From: Phycisphaerales bacterium UBA2396
GTDB lineage: Bacteria > Planctomycetota > Phycisphaerae > Phycisphaerales > UBA1924
Assembly (NCBI GenBank): GCA_002343325.1
Contig: DDSG01000121.1
Coordinates: 2,162-15,630, forward strand
DNA: 13,469 bases
Reading direction: 5' to 3'
The position numbers and the translations under genes were made by a program. How positions within the stretch are numbered: position 1 is the first letter of the stretch; each line of letters starts with the position of its first letter. The notes under the pieces are model-generated. The model made no database searches and was not told where the DNA came from. It was given only the letters and a program-made list of their open reading frames with translations. Positions 1 to 6,450 of the stretch are shown here, piece after piece.

Positions 1-480
1 CCTGGCGATCTGTTCGAGCCGGCGCGTGTGCGGCTGCTGAAGGGAGCGGGCGAGGGGTTGGCGATGCTGGGGCGTGCTGGGTGGCGGCTGGTGGTGGTTT
101 CGAACCAGGGGGGGCTGGCGGCGGGGGTGTGCACGCTGGAGGCGGTGGAGGCGACCAACGACCGGATGCGGGCGTTGCTGGCGGAGCATGGGGTGGAGCT
201 GGCGGGGGTGTACATGGCGCCGGCGAGGCCGGGCGGACGCGTGGAGCGGTTCAATGAGGATCCGGAGGGGTGGCGCAAGCCCGGGGCGGGGATGTTGCGT
301 GCGGCGGCGGCGGAGCTTGGGATCGATCTGGGCGGGTCGTGGATGATCGGGGATGCGCCGCGGGACCTGGAGGCGGGCATGGCGGCGGGGCTGGATCCGG
401 GGCGGTGCGTGCTGGTGGGGACGGCGGAGGTGCCCGATCTTGTGCGGGCGGCGGAGCGCGTGCTGAGGGTCTGTGGATGA
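1..480 (+). CDS. HAD-IIIA phosphatase, GmhB/HisB-N-like (5' partial)
   Basis: Likely removes a phosphate from a sugar bisphosphate. In the GmhB branch this is the C7 phosphate of D-glycero-manno-heptose 1,7-bisphosphate, on the ADP-heptose pathway in the cytoplasm. The frame is open from base 1, so the N-terminal DxDGT nucleophile motif lies outside the window; an internal GTG at 28 would lose it and is not a credible start. Visible are VVVSNQGGLAAG (HAD motif II region), the conserved Lys in WRKPGAGM (Lys93 counted from base 1), and IGDAPRDLEAGMAAG with the acidic motif (Asp118). The loop before the Lys, which in many GmhB proteins carries zinc-binding Cys/His, has none here. Its stop overlaps the next start (ATGA), and the heptosyltransferase two genes on supports a heptose role. 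Family is secure; exact substrate is inferred. Confidence 0.85.
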   Translation, partial: PGDLFEPARVRLLKGAGEGLAMLGRAGWRLVVVSNQGGLAAGVCTLEAVEATNDRMRALLAEHGVELAGVYMAPARPGGRVERFNEDPEGWRKPGAGMLRAAAAELGIDLGGSWMIGDAPRDLEAGMAAGLDPGRCVLVGTAEVPDLVRAAERVLRVCG

Positions 481-752
481 GCGAGTTTCGTCTTTCGACG
501 CGGGCTGAGGGTGCGTTGGCGGACGCGAAGGTCCGGGCGGTGGTGATCTCGACGGCTCGGGCGATCGCGGAGCGGACGGGCGTGAGACTGGGGCGGGTGG
601 AGGCGAACGAGTCGGGTGTGTGGGGCGAGGTTGAGGGGCCGGAGGTGCTGGCGGTGGGGCTGGCGGCGGAACTTCGGCGGGCGACGGAGGCGTGGTATCG
701 GGGGCGGAGCGGCGGTGGAACGCTGTGGGGGCTCGAGGAGGGCGGAGCGTGA
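477..752 (+). CDS. Small hypothetical protein (91 aa) between heptose genes
   Basis: I do not recognise a family. The ATG at 477 overlaps the upstream TGA as ATGA and has GAGGG at 465-469 with a 7-base gap, which fixes the start. The stop at 750-752 overlaps the next GTG as GTGA, so the three genes are probably translationally coupled. The product is a soluble-looking 91-residue protein with no signal peptide, membrane segment or cysteine. It is mostly alpha-helical in appearance, Ala/Arg/Glu-rich, with a segment (VRAVVISTARAIAERTGV) that could be an amphipathic helix. Its conserved place between a GmhB-like phosphatase and a heptosyltransferase suggests an accessory role in LPS-core assembly, but that is only from context. 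Confidence 0.65.
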   Translation: MSEFRLSTRAEGALADAKVRAVVISTARAIAERTGVRLGRVEANESGVWGEVEGPEVLAVGLAAELRRATEAWYRGRSGGGTLWGLEEGGA

Positions 753-1819
753 CGCGGGGACGGGTTCCATTGCGGCTGTTGGTGGTGCTGCCGAGCTGGG
801 TGGGCGATGCGGTGATGGCGACGCCGGCGTTGTCGCTGATCCGGCGAAGGATGCCGGGGATTTTGGTGGGCGGGTTGATGAGGCCGGGGATTGACGCGTT
901 GCTGGCGGGGTCGGGGTTGGTGGATGAGGTTCATGTGGAGCCTGCGGGTGGGATGATGGGCCCCAAGCGTGCGGCGGCGAAGGTTCGGCCGATGCGGTAC
1001 GACACGGCGTTGCTGCTGACAAACTCGTTCTCGACGGCACTCACGACGAGACTGGCGGGGATTCCGAGGCGGATCGGGTATGACAGAGATTTGCGGGGGA
1101 TTCTGCTGACGGACACGCTTGAGGCGCCGAGGCGTCGGGATGGGTCGTGGGCGATCGTGCCGGCGGTGGAGTACTACCTGAGACTGGTGCGGGAGTGTCT
1201 GCTGGGAGGGGAGGCGGCGGCGGGCGAGGAGTTTTTGTCGCTGGCGGTGACGCAGGAGCAGGAGCGCGAGGGGCGCGCACTTCTGGAGCGGGCGGGGATG
1301 GTGGGAGTGCGGTACGCGGTGCTGAACCCGGGGGGGAACAACCCGGCGAAGCGGTGGCCGGCGGAGCGGTTTGCGGGCTTGGCGAGGTGGCTGCATGAGC
1401 AGCACGGGCTTCGGTGCGTGGTGAATGGTTCGCCCGGGGAGCGGGAGCTGACGGAGCGGATCGTGGCGATGAGCGGGCTTGGGGGGTTGGCGGCGTCGCT
1501 GGCGGGGCTTGGGGTGACGCTTGGGGCGCTCAAGCAGGTGGTGCGGGAGAGCGCGTTGATGGTGACGAACGACACGGGGCCGAGACATATCGCGGCGGCG
1601 TTCGGGGTGCCGATGGTGAGTTTGTTTGGGCCGACGGACCATCGATGGACGACGATCCCGACGAGGCCCGGCGGCCCGGAGCGGGTGGTGGTGGCGGACC
1701 CGACGCTGCCGGAAGAGGAGCGTGCGAACGACCATCCGGAGCGATGCCGAATCGAACGGATCGAGGAGGAGCGGGTGCGGGAGGCGTGCGTGGCGGTGCT
1801 GGCGGGGGCGTCGCGATAG
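749..1819 (+). CDS. waaF: ADP-heptose:LPS heptosyltransferase, WaaF-like (GT9)
   Basis: Glycosyltransferase family 9 enzyme that transfers heptose from ADP-heptose to the LPS inner core at the cytoplasmic face of the inner membrane. The GTG at 749 is chosen because it lies behind a GAGG/GGAG-rich stretch at 736-746 and directly before the family N-terminus LLVVLPSWVGDAVMATP; Asp20 matches the conserved catalytic Asp of WaaC/WaaF. Further family marks are TNSFSTALTTRLAGIPRRIGY, the ADP-binding NPGG...AKRWP (Asn193 onward), and TNDTGPRHIAAAFGVP followed by SLFGPTDHRW (Asn274/Asp275). The 356 residues match the usual size of about 350. It overlaps the upstream small gene by four bases and follows the GmhB-like gene, so supply and use of heptose are encoded together. 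Heptosyltransferase II is the best guess; the exact acceptor cannot be told. Confidence 0.88.
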   Translation: MTRGRVPLRLLVVLPSWVGDAVMATPALSLIRRRMPGILVGGLMRPGIDALLAGSGLVDEVHVEPAGGMMGPKRAAAKVRPMRYDTALLLTNSFSTALTTRLAGIPRRIGYDRDLRGILLTDTLEAPRRRDGSWAIVPAVEYYLRLVRECLLGGEAAAGEEFLSLAVTQEQEREGRALLERAGMVGVRYAVLNPGGNNPAKRWPAERFAGLARWLHEQHGLRCVVNGSPGERELTERIVAMSGLGGLAASLAGLGVTLGALKQVVRESALMVTNDTGPRHIAAAFGVPMVSLFGPTDHRWTTIPTRPGGPERVVVADPTLPEEERANDHPERCRIERIEEERVREACVAVLAGASR

Positions 1820-1901
1820 GGGTGCGTTTGGTCGATGCAGGCGTCAGGGACGGCGCAAACGGCCCGAATGGGGGACAAAGCGAGGCATGAGGGGGGAAGT
1901 C

Positions 1902-1929
1902 TTGACCCTGCGGGGGGTGGATCTACGAT
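1902..1929 (+). promoter_or_regulatory. Sigma70-type promoter of tRNA-Ala
   Basis: TTGACC at 1902-1907, a 16-base spacer, then TACGAT at 1924-1929. Transcription would start near 1936, leaving a 5' leader of about 45 bases before the mature tRNA. It is the best -35/-10 pair seen in the 160 bases between the heptosyltransferase stop and the tRNA, and that stretch holds nothing else I can name. Confidence 0.6.
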
Positions 1930-1979
1930 TGCTTCCTTGCTCGGGCGGCATGGGCTGCCGGAGCGACAAGTGGACCCAC

Positions 1980-2054
1980 GGGGGCGTAGCTCAGTTTTGG
2001 TAGAGCGCATCCATGGCATGGATGAGGTCACGAGTTCGAGTCTCGTCGCCTCCA
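1980..2054 (+). tRNA. tRNA-Ala (anticodon GGC)
   Basis: Folds as a full cloverleaf of 75 bases. The acceptor GGGGGCG pairs with CGCCTCC (one G-U). The D-arm is GCTC/GAGC. The anticodon stem CATCC/GGATG encloses loop ATGGCAT with anticodon GGC at positions 34-36. The variable loop is AGGTC, and the T-arm is ACGAG/CTCGT with loop TTCGAGT. The discriminator is A. GGC reads GCC (and GCU) alanine codons. The 3' CCA is not encoded (the next bases are CTT), so it must be added by CCA nucleotidyltransferase. It is a single-gene unit with its own promoter and terminator. Confidence 0.96.
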
Positions 2055-2066
2055 CTTGAATGACGA

Positions 2067-2102
2067 CGGGCCCGGGTCAGCACCCGGGCCCGCGTTGTTT
2101 TT
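2067..2102 (+). terminator. Intrinsic terminator after tRNA-Ala
   Basis: A perfect 11-base-pair stem, CGGGCCCGGGT with ACCCGGGCCCG, closes a CAGC tetraloop (2078-2081) and is followed by CGTTGTTTTT. It starts 12 bases after the tRNA end and lies well before the next coding start. Confidence 0.9.
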
Positions 2103-2130
2103 GGGCTGGCGGGCGGGGCGGGAATTGTGC

Positions 2131-2160
2131 TTGCGTTGCGCGGGGTGGAGCGACGACAAT
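2131..2160 (+). promoter_or_regulatory. Candidate promoter of the dockerin-tailed protein gene
   Basis: TTGCGT at 2131-2136, an 18-base spacer, then GACAAT at 2155-2160. The hexamer ends six bases before the ATG at 2167, so the transcript would begin at or next to the start codon, and no Shine-Dalgarno is present. The same -10-to-start spacing is seen at 6451, 8909 and 11243. Confidence 0.45.
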
Positions 2161-2166
2161 CGGACG

Positions 2167-3783
2167 ATGAGAATGATGATCGCGGGCGTGGCGGCGACGA
2201 TGCCGCTGTGGTGTTCCGGGGCGTTGGCGCAGTGGTCGTCGGACCCGGGCGTGAACCTCGCGGTGGCGACGGGCGGGGATGAGCAGGTGCTGTGCAAGGC
2301 GGTTGGCGGGCCGGGGGGCGAGACGTACATCTCGTGGTTTCAGCTTGAGGGGACGGGCGGCGGGGCGAACTACAACCTGTGGATTCAGGTGCTGGACCGC
2401 GCGGGGGTGTCGATGCTGCCGGGGGGCGGGCCGATTCGCGTGGGGAATCGCACGCAGGGCACATCGCTGGTGGATTACGACATGATCGCGCTGCGCGGGG
2501 GCGGCGTGGCGATCGCGGCGAGCGACACGCAGAACGGGTCGGATCTTGACGTCGCGGTGTACAAGGTGACGCGTGAGGGACAGGTCGAGTGGACGCGAGA
2601 GGCGTCGAACAACGCGTGGTACGAGCCCGACCCGAGGCTGGTGGAACTGAGCGACGGTGGAATCGCGGTGGTGTGGCCTCGGCTGAGCTCGGGTGCGTAC
2701 GGGCTGCACATGCAGATCTACACGCCAGGAGGGACGGCGCGGCTGACGGCGGACGGGGTTCGGCTGGCGACGGGTGCGACGACGGAGGGGCCGGCGTTTC
2801 AGGAGGTGGTGGCGAGCGACGCGGGATCGGTGATCGTCTCGTGGGCGCGGGACACGCGGCAATTCAACAGCCCGCGGCACGTGATGGCCCGGAAGTTCGA
2901 TGCGACCGGGGCGGCGGTGTGGGGTGCGGGCCCGATCACGGTGAGTTCGTTCCCGGTGCCGATCGCGCATCGGCCGAGGCTTGTGAGCGATGGCGAGGGC
3001 GGGGCGGTGCTGGCGTGGCACGACTTCCGCGCGGGTGATCGGTCGCAGGTGTTTGTGCAGAGGATCAACGCGGCCGGCGCGATCCGGTGGGGAGCGAACG
3101 GGCTGGCGGTCTCGACGAGCACGACGACATCGAGGTTTGACCCGGCGATCGCGTTCGAGCCCGAGGCGGGGGATGTGTTTGTCGCGGCGCTCGAGCGCTC
3201 GATCAGCCAGAACCAGCGCGGGCTGATGGCGCAGAAGGTGGCATCGGACGGGACGCTGGCGTGGACGGGTACGGGCGTGACTCTGCTGCCTCTGGACGCG
3301 ACGGACGAGCTTTTCCCGCGGGTGAGATCGGTGGCCGGTGGTGGTGCGATGGTGTTCTGTCTGGATGCGCCCGGTTCGCCGCTGCCGGGGAATCGCGTGA
3401 TCGGGTTCCGGCTGGACGGCTCGGGGAATCAGGTGTGGTCGGAGCGACCTCTGGTGGTGTCGTCGAACCAAAGCGTGAAGGGGCGGCTGCCGATCGCGAC
3501 GATGCCGGACGGCACGGTGGTGCTGGCGTGGGAGGACGGGCGATCGGGGGGAACGGACATCTACGCGCAGGCGGTGAACCCGGCGGGCGTGTTGGGTCGG
3601 CCGGCGTGCCCGGCGGACGTGAACGGGGACGGGTTCCTGGATTTCTTTGATTACTCGGCGTTCGTGGCGTGCTTTGAGGGGCAGGGGTGCGAGCCGGGAA
3701 CGAACGCGGATTACAACCTGGATGGTTTCGCGGACTTCTTCGACTTTGCCGACTTTTCGTCTGACTTTGAGGGCGGATGCTGA
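2167..3783 (+). CDS. Secreted repeat (propeller-like) protein with GC-type dockerin tail
   Basis: Exported 538-residue protein of unknown function. The ATG at 2167 gives a classic signal peptide (MRMMIAG... to GALA, cleaved near residue 20); the frame is open further upstream but those codons run through the tRNA terminator, and ATGs at 2173 or 2176 are close alternatives. The mature part has about eight imperfect repeats of roughly 50-60 residues with a core like LAWxDxRxGxxxxxxQRxxAxGxxxW, for example LAWHDFRAGDRSQVFVQRIN and LAWEDGRSGGTDIYAQ, suggesting a beta-propeller. The C-terminus holds two calcium-loop repeats (DVNGDGFLDFFD and DYNLDGFADFFD), each followed by an FxxxFEGxxC-like end, and finishes in Gly-Cys. 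This matches the planctomycetal GC-type dockerin domain, thought to help place proteins at the cell surface. Ligand or substrate cannot be read. Confidence 0.85.
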   Translation: MRMMIAGVAATMPLWCSGALAQWSSDPGVNLAVATGGDEQVLCKAVGGPGGETYISWFQLEGTGGGANYNLWIQVLDRAGVSMLPGGGPIRVGNRTQGTSLVDYDMIALRGGGVAIAASDTQNGSDLDVAVYKVTREGQVEWTREASNNAWYEPDPRLVELSDGGIAVVWPRLSSGAYGLHMQIYTPGGTARLTADGVRLATGATTEGPAFQEVVASDAGSVIVSWARDTRQFNSPRHVMARKFDATGAAVWGAGPITVSSFPVPIAHRPRLVSDGEGGAVLAWHDFRAGDRSQVFVQRINAAGAIRWGANGLAVSTSTTTSRFDPAIAFEPEAGDVFVAALERSISQNQRGLMAQKVASDGTLAWTGTGVTLLPLDATDELFPRVRSVAGGGAMVFCLDAPGSPLPGNRVIGFRLDGSGNQVWSERPLVVSSNQSVKGRLPIATMPDGTVVLAWEDGRSGGTDIYAQAVNPAGVLGRPACPADVNGDGFLDFFDYSAFVACFEGQGCEPGTNADYNLDGFADFFDFADFSSDFEGGC

Positions 3784-3817
3784 CGGCGCGGTCGGCGGGA
3801 TGGCGCTAGAGTTCGAG

Positions 3818-3902
3818 GCCCCGCCACCCCCGGGGCGCACCCACAGCACGAAGGCCAGGGGGGCTTGGCCGGCGCAAGAGCCCGAACGCACAGTTCCGGG
3901 CT
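3818..3902 (+). promoter_or_regulatory. Hairpin-rich leader before the deoxyhypusine-synthase-like gene
   Basis: The 133 bases between the dockerin gene and the next ATG contain three successive inverted repeats: GCCCCG/CGGGGC (3818-3823 with 3831-3836), GGCCA/TGGCC (3853-3857 with 3866-3870) and AGCCCGAAC/GTTcCGGGCT (3879-3887 with 3893-3902, one bulge). The third ends two bases before the Shine-Dalgarno GGGAG at 3904-3908, so it could affect ribosome access. A TAGAGT at 3807-3812 could be a -10, though I see no good -35. None has a T-tract. GC-rich DNA makes short stems common, so a regulatory role is only a possibility. Confidence 0.3.
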
Positions 3903-3916
3903 TGGGAGATTTGAAC

Positions 3917-5071
3917 ATGGCAGGATCGGGCAAGAACACCTGGACGAAGGAAGAGCTGCTGAGCCGGCCGATCGAGCACGTGGACATCACGAAGTTTGAT
4001 GCCAGACCGATCGTGAAGGCGTACCGGGACATGGCGTATTCGAGCCGGACGCTGGCGCAGGCGTCGGACATCTACTCGATGATGCTCAAGGACAAGGAGT
4101 GCGCGGTCATTCTGACGCTGGCGGGGTCGTTGATCTCGGCGGGTCTGAAGAAGGCGATCGTGACGCTGCTCGAGAACAACATGGTGGACGCGATCGTGTC
4201 GACGGGCGCGAACATCGTGGACCAGGACTTCTTCGAAGGCCTGGGCTTCAAGCACTACATCGCGCCGGGGAGCCCAGAGGCACCGCCGGTGGACGACATG
4301 ACGCTCCGCAACTGGATGATCGACCGGATCTATGACACGTACATCGACGAGGACGATCTGCGGGCGTGCGACGCGAAGACGCACGAGATCTTCAACGCGT
4401 TCGAGCCCGGCGCGTACAGCAGCCGCGAGTTCATCCACGCGATGGGCAGCTACCTGGCGAAGCACCACGCGAAGAACGAGAGCATCGTGAAGACAGCGTA
4501 CCTCAAGAAGGTCCCGATCTTCGTGCCGGCGTTCAGCGATTGCTCGGCGGGGTTCGGCATCGTGCTGCAGCAGACGGAGGCGATCGAGGAAGGTCGCGGG
4601 CAGGTGGCGTTCGACAGCGGGAAGGACTTCCGCGAGCTGACGGACATCAAGCTGGCGTGCAAGGACACGGGGCTTCTGATGCTGGGCGGCGGCGTGCCCA
4701 AGAACTTCGCGCAGGACATCGTGGTGGCGGCGGAACTGCTGAACGAGCGCAAGGGCGGGAAGGCCCGCGGCGACATCGGGATGCATAAGTACGCCATCCA
4801 GATGACGGTTGCCGACAGCCGCGACGGAGCGCTCTCGGGTTCCACCCTCCGCGAGGCCTGCTCCTGGGGCAAGGTGGACATTGTTCACGAGCAAATGGTG
4901 TTCGGGGAGATTTCGGCGTTGTTCCCGATCCTGGCGAGCGATGCATACCACCGCGGCTCGTGGAAGGGCCGCAAGGGCTTCAAGTTCGCGGAGCTGTTCG
5001 AGAACGACCCGGGCATGCCGGTGTTCGACAAGGCGTCGTCGAACGGGAAGCGCCGGACGTCGGCGAAGTAA
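3917..5071 (+). CDS. Deoxyhypusine synthase family protein (DHS-like / possible homospermidine synthase)
   Basis: Predicted NAD-dependent aminobutyl transferase of the DHS fold, cytoplasmic. Eukaryal and archaeal DHS move the butylamine of spermidine onto a lysine of eIF5A. Bacteria lack eIF5A, and some bacterial relatives make homospermidine instead, so polyamine synthesis is the likely role. The ATG at 3917 follows GGGAG at 3904-3908; 384 residues is near the family norm (human 369). Seen are LTLAGSLISAGLKKAI and the STGANIVDQDFFEGLG segment (NAD-site region), VPAFSDCSAGFG, LMLGGGVPKNFAQDI, and SGSTLREACSWGKVD, in which Lys319 aligns with the lysine that forms the covalent intermediate. All main motifs are intact, so it should be active. 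It is followed by a strong terminator and appears monocistronic. The precise substrate cannot be decided from sequence. Confidence 0.88.
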   Translation: MAGSGKNTWTKEELLSRPIEHVDITKFDARPIVKAYRDMAYSSRTLAQASDIYSMMLKDKECAVILTLAGSLISAGLKKAIVTLLENNMVDAIVSTGANIVDQDFFEGLGFKHYIAPGSPEAPPVDDMTLRNWMIDRIYDTYIDEDDLRACDAKTHEIFNAFEPGAYSSREFIHAMGSYLAKHHAKNESIVKTAYLKKVPIFVPAFSDCSAGFGIVLQQTEAIEEGRGQVAFDSGKDFRELTDIKLACKDTGLLMLGGGVPKNFAQDIVVAAELLNERKGGKARGDIGMHKYAIQMTVADSRDGALSGSTLREACSWGKVDIVHEQMVFGEISALFPILASDAYHRGSWKGRKGFKFAELFENDPGMPVFDKASSNGKRRTSAK

Positions 5072-5101
5072 GGCGATCGGACCCGAGTTTGTAGCGAAAC
5101 G

Positions 5102-5135
5102 CAGCCCCGGTCCGAAAGGTCCGGGGCTGTTTTTT
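5102..5135 (+). terminator. Intrinsic terminator after the DHS-like gene
   Basis: CAGCCCCGG (5102-5110) pairs with CCGGGGCTG (5121-5129). A T-T mismatch and two more pairs follow inside, capped by a GAAA tetraloop, and TTTTTT runs at 5130-5135. It lies 30 bases after the stop codon and separates this gene from rtcB. Confidence 0.9.
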
Positions 5136-5162
5136 GTGGGTACATGGCGGGAGAGACTGGTG

Positions 5163-6428
5163 ATGCGGACGGATCAGAACTCGACAGGCGGCGTGCCGTT
5201 CGGCGTCTGGGGCGAGATCGGGTTGGACATTGACGAACAGTCGGCGGCGCAGATGAGGTCGGCGTGCGCGCTGCCCGTGGCGGTGGCGGGCGCGCTGATG
5301 CCCGACGCGCACGTGGGGTACGGGCTGCCGATCGGGGGCGTGCTGGCGACGAGGGACGCGGTGGTGCCGTACGCCGTGGGCGTGGATATCGGCTGCCGCA
5401 TGAAGCTGAGCGTGCTCGATCTGCCGCTTGAGACGCTCGACCACGAGCATGGGCGGTCGCGGCTTCGCAAGGTGCTCGAATCGGAGACGCGGTTCGGGGT
5501 GGGCGGCGAATTCGAGCGACCCAAGCAGCACGCGGTGATGGACCGGGACTGGGGCGTGTCGCCTGTGACGGCGAGGCACAAGGATCGGGCGTGGCGTCAG
5601 CTTGGCACGTCGGGCTCGGGGAACCACTTCGTGGAGTTCGGGGTGCTGACGGTGATGGAGGGCACGCCGAGGAGTGTGCGCCAGAGCTTCACGGGCGGAT
5701 CGAAAGCCGAGCTTGACCTCGCGCCGGGGCGGTATCTGGCGTTGCTGTCGCACTCGGGCAGCCGCGGGACCGGGTTTGCGGTGTGCGATCACTATTCGCG
5801 TCTGGCGATGCGGCTTCGGCCGGACCTGCCGAAGGGTCAGGAGCGTCTGGCGTGGCTCGACATGAGCACGTCGGAGGGCGTGGAGTACTTCGACGCGATG
5901 AACCTGATGGGCGAGTACGCGTCGGCGAACCACGAGTGCATTCACCGGGGCGTGGCGAAGGCGCTGGGTGTCGGGGTGCTCGCGGGCGTTGAGAACCACC
6001 ACAACTTCGCGTGGCGCGAGGAGCACGCGGACCCGAAGACGGGGAAGGTGGAGACGCTGTACGTCCATCGGAAGGGCGCGACGCCGGCGGGTGAGGGCGT
6101 GCTGGGTGTGATCCCGGGTTCGATGTCGGCGCCGGGGTACGTGGTGCGCGGTCGGGGGAGCACGGCGTCGCTGTCCTCGGCGAGCCACGGCGCGGGGCGG
6201 GTGATGTCGAGGACCAAGGCGCGTGAGGCCTTCCGCTGGGGAAACGTGAAGCGGGAACTGGAGGCGGCGGGGATCGAGGTGCTCTCGGCGGGGCTCGATG
6301 AGTCGCCCGGGGTCTACAAGGACATCGAGCGGGTGATGAGCCTGCAGCGGGATCTGGTGGACGTGGTGGCACGCTTCGATCCGCGGCTGGTGAAGATGGC
6401 GCCGGAAGGAGAACGGGCGGAAGACTGA
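5163..6428 (+). CDS. rtcB: RtcB-type RNA ligase (3'-phosphate/5'-OH)
   Basis: Joins RNA ends bearing 2',3'-cyclic or 3'-phosphate and 5'-OH in a GTP- and Mn-dependent reaction, used in RNA repair. The ATG at 5163 follows GGGAG at 5149-5153; a GTG directly before it (5160) is also possible. The 421-residue length fits the bacterial family. Seen are MPDAHVGYGLPIGG, VGVDIGCRM (Asp75, Cys78, metal ligands), GTSGSGNHFVEF (His155), LSHSGSRGTG (His197), VENHHNFAW (His280) and GSTASLSSASHGAGRVMSR, where His342 aligns with the guanylated histidine. HRKGATPAGEGVLGVIPGSM is also intact. All catalytic and metal positions are present. No archease, RtcA or RtcR lies nearby, so no regulation by that system is seen here. 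Confidence 0.95.
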   Translation: MRTDQNSTGGVPFGVWGEIGLDIDEQSAAQMRSACALPVAVAGALMPDAHVGYGLPIGGVLATRDAVVPYAVGVDIGCRMKLSVLDLPLETLDHEHGRSRLRKVLESETRFGVGGEFERPKQHAVMDRDWGVSPVTARHKDRAWRQLGTSGSGNHFVEFGVLTVMEGTPRSVRQSFTGGSKAELDLAPGRYLALLSHSGSRGTGFAVCDHYSRLAMRLRPDLPKGQERLAWLDMSTSEGVEYFDAMNLMGEYASANHECIHRGVAKALGVGVLAGVENHHNFAWREEHADPKTGKVETLYVHRKGATPAGEGVLGVIPGSMSAPGYVVRGRGSTASLSSASHGAGRVMSRTKAREAFRWGNVKRELEAAGIEVLSAGLDESPGVYKDIERVMSLQRDLVDVVARFDPRLVKMAPEGERAED

Positions 6429-6438
6429 CGCGGCGTGG

Positions 6439-6444
6439 TAGACT
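6439..6444 (+). promoter_or_regulatory. -10-like hexamer directly before ggt (possible leaderless start)
   Basis: TAGACT ends six bases before the ATG at 6451. I see no good -35, and the only purine-rich bases (GGGA) touch the ATG and are too close to act as a Shine-Dalgarno for it. The spacing equals that seen before three other genes here. Confidence 0.35.
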
Positions 6445-6450
6445 GCGGGA

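Noticed and set aside
251..1735. Long open minus-strand frame opposite the heptose cluster
   Set aside because: Arg/Pro/His-rich translation with no domain; it is the antisense shadow of G-ending codons in very GC-rich genes. The same holds for 2077-4071 and 4980-7100 on the minus strand.
1835..2059. Short plus-strand open frame across the tRNA-Ala gene
   Set aside because: It reads through the tRNA promoter and cloverleaf; no ribosome site and no protein-like composition.
2056..2166. Longer N-terminus for the dockerin-tailed protein
   Set aside because: The extra codons run through the tRNA terminator hairpin and would bury the clear signal peptide that starts at 2167.
3917..6428. DHS-like gene and rtcB as one operon
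   Set aside because: A strong terminator with a T6 tract lies between them at 5102-5135.
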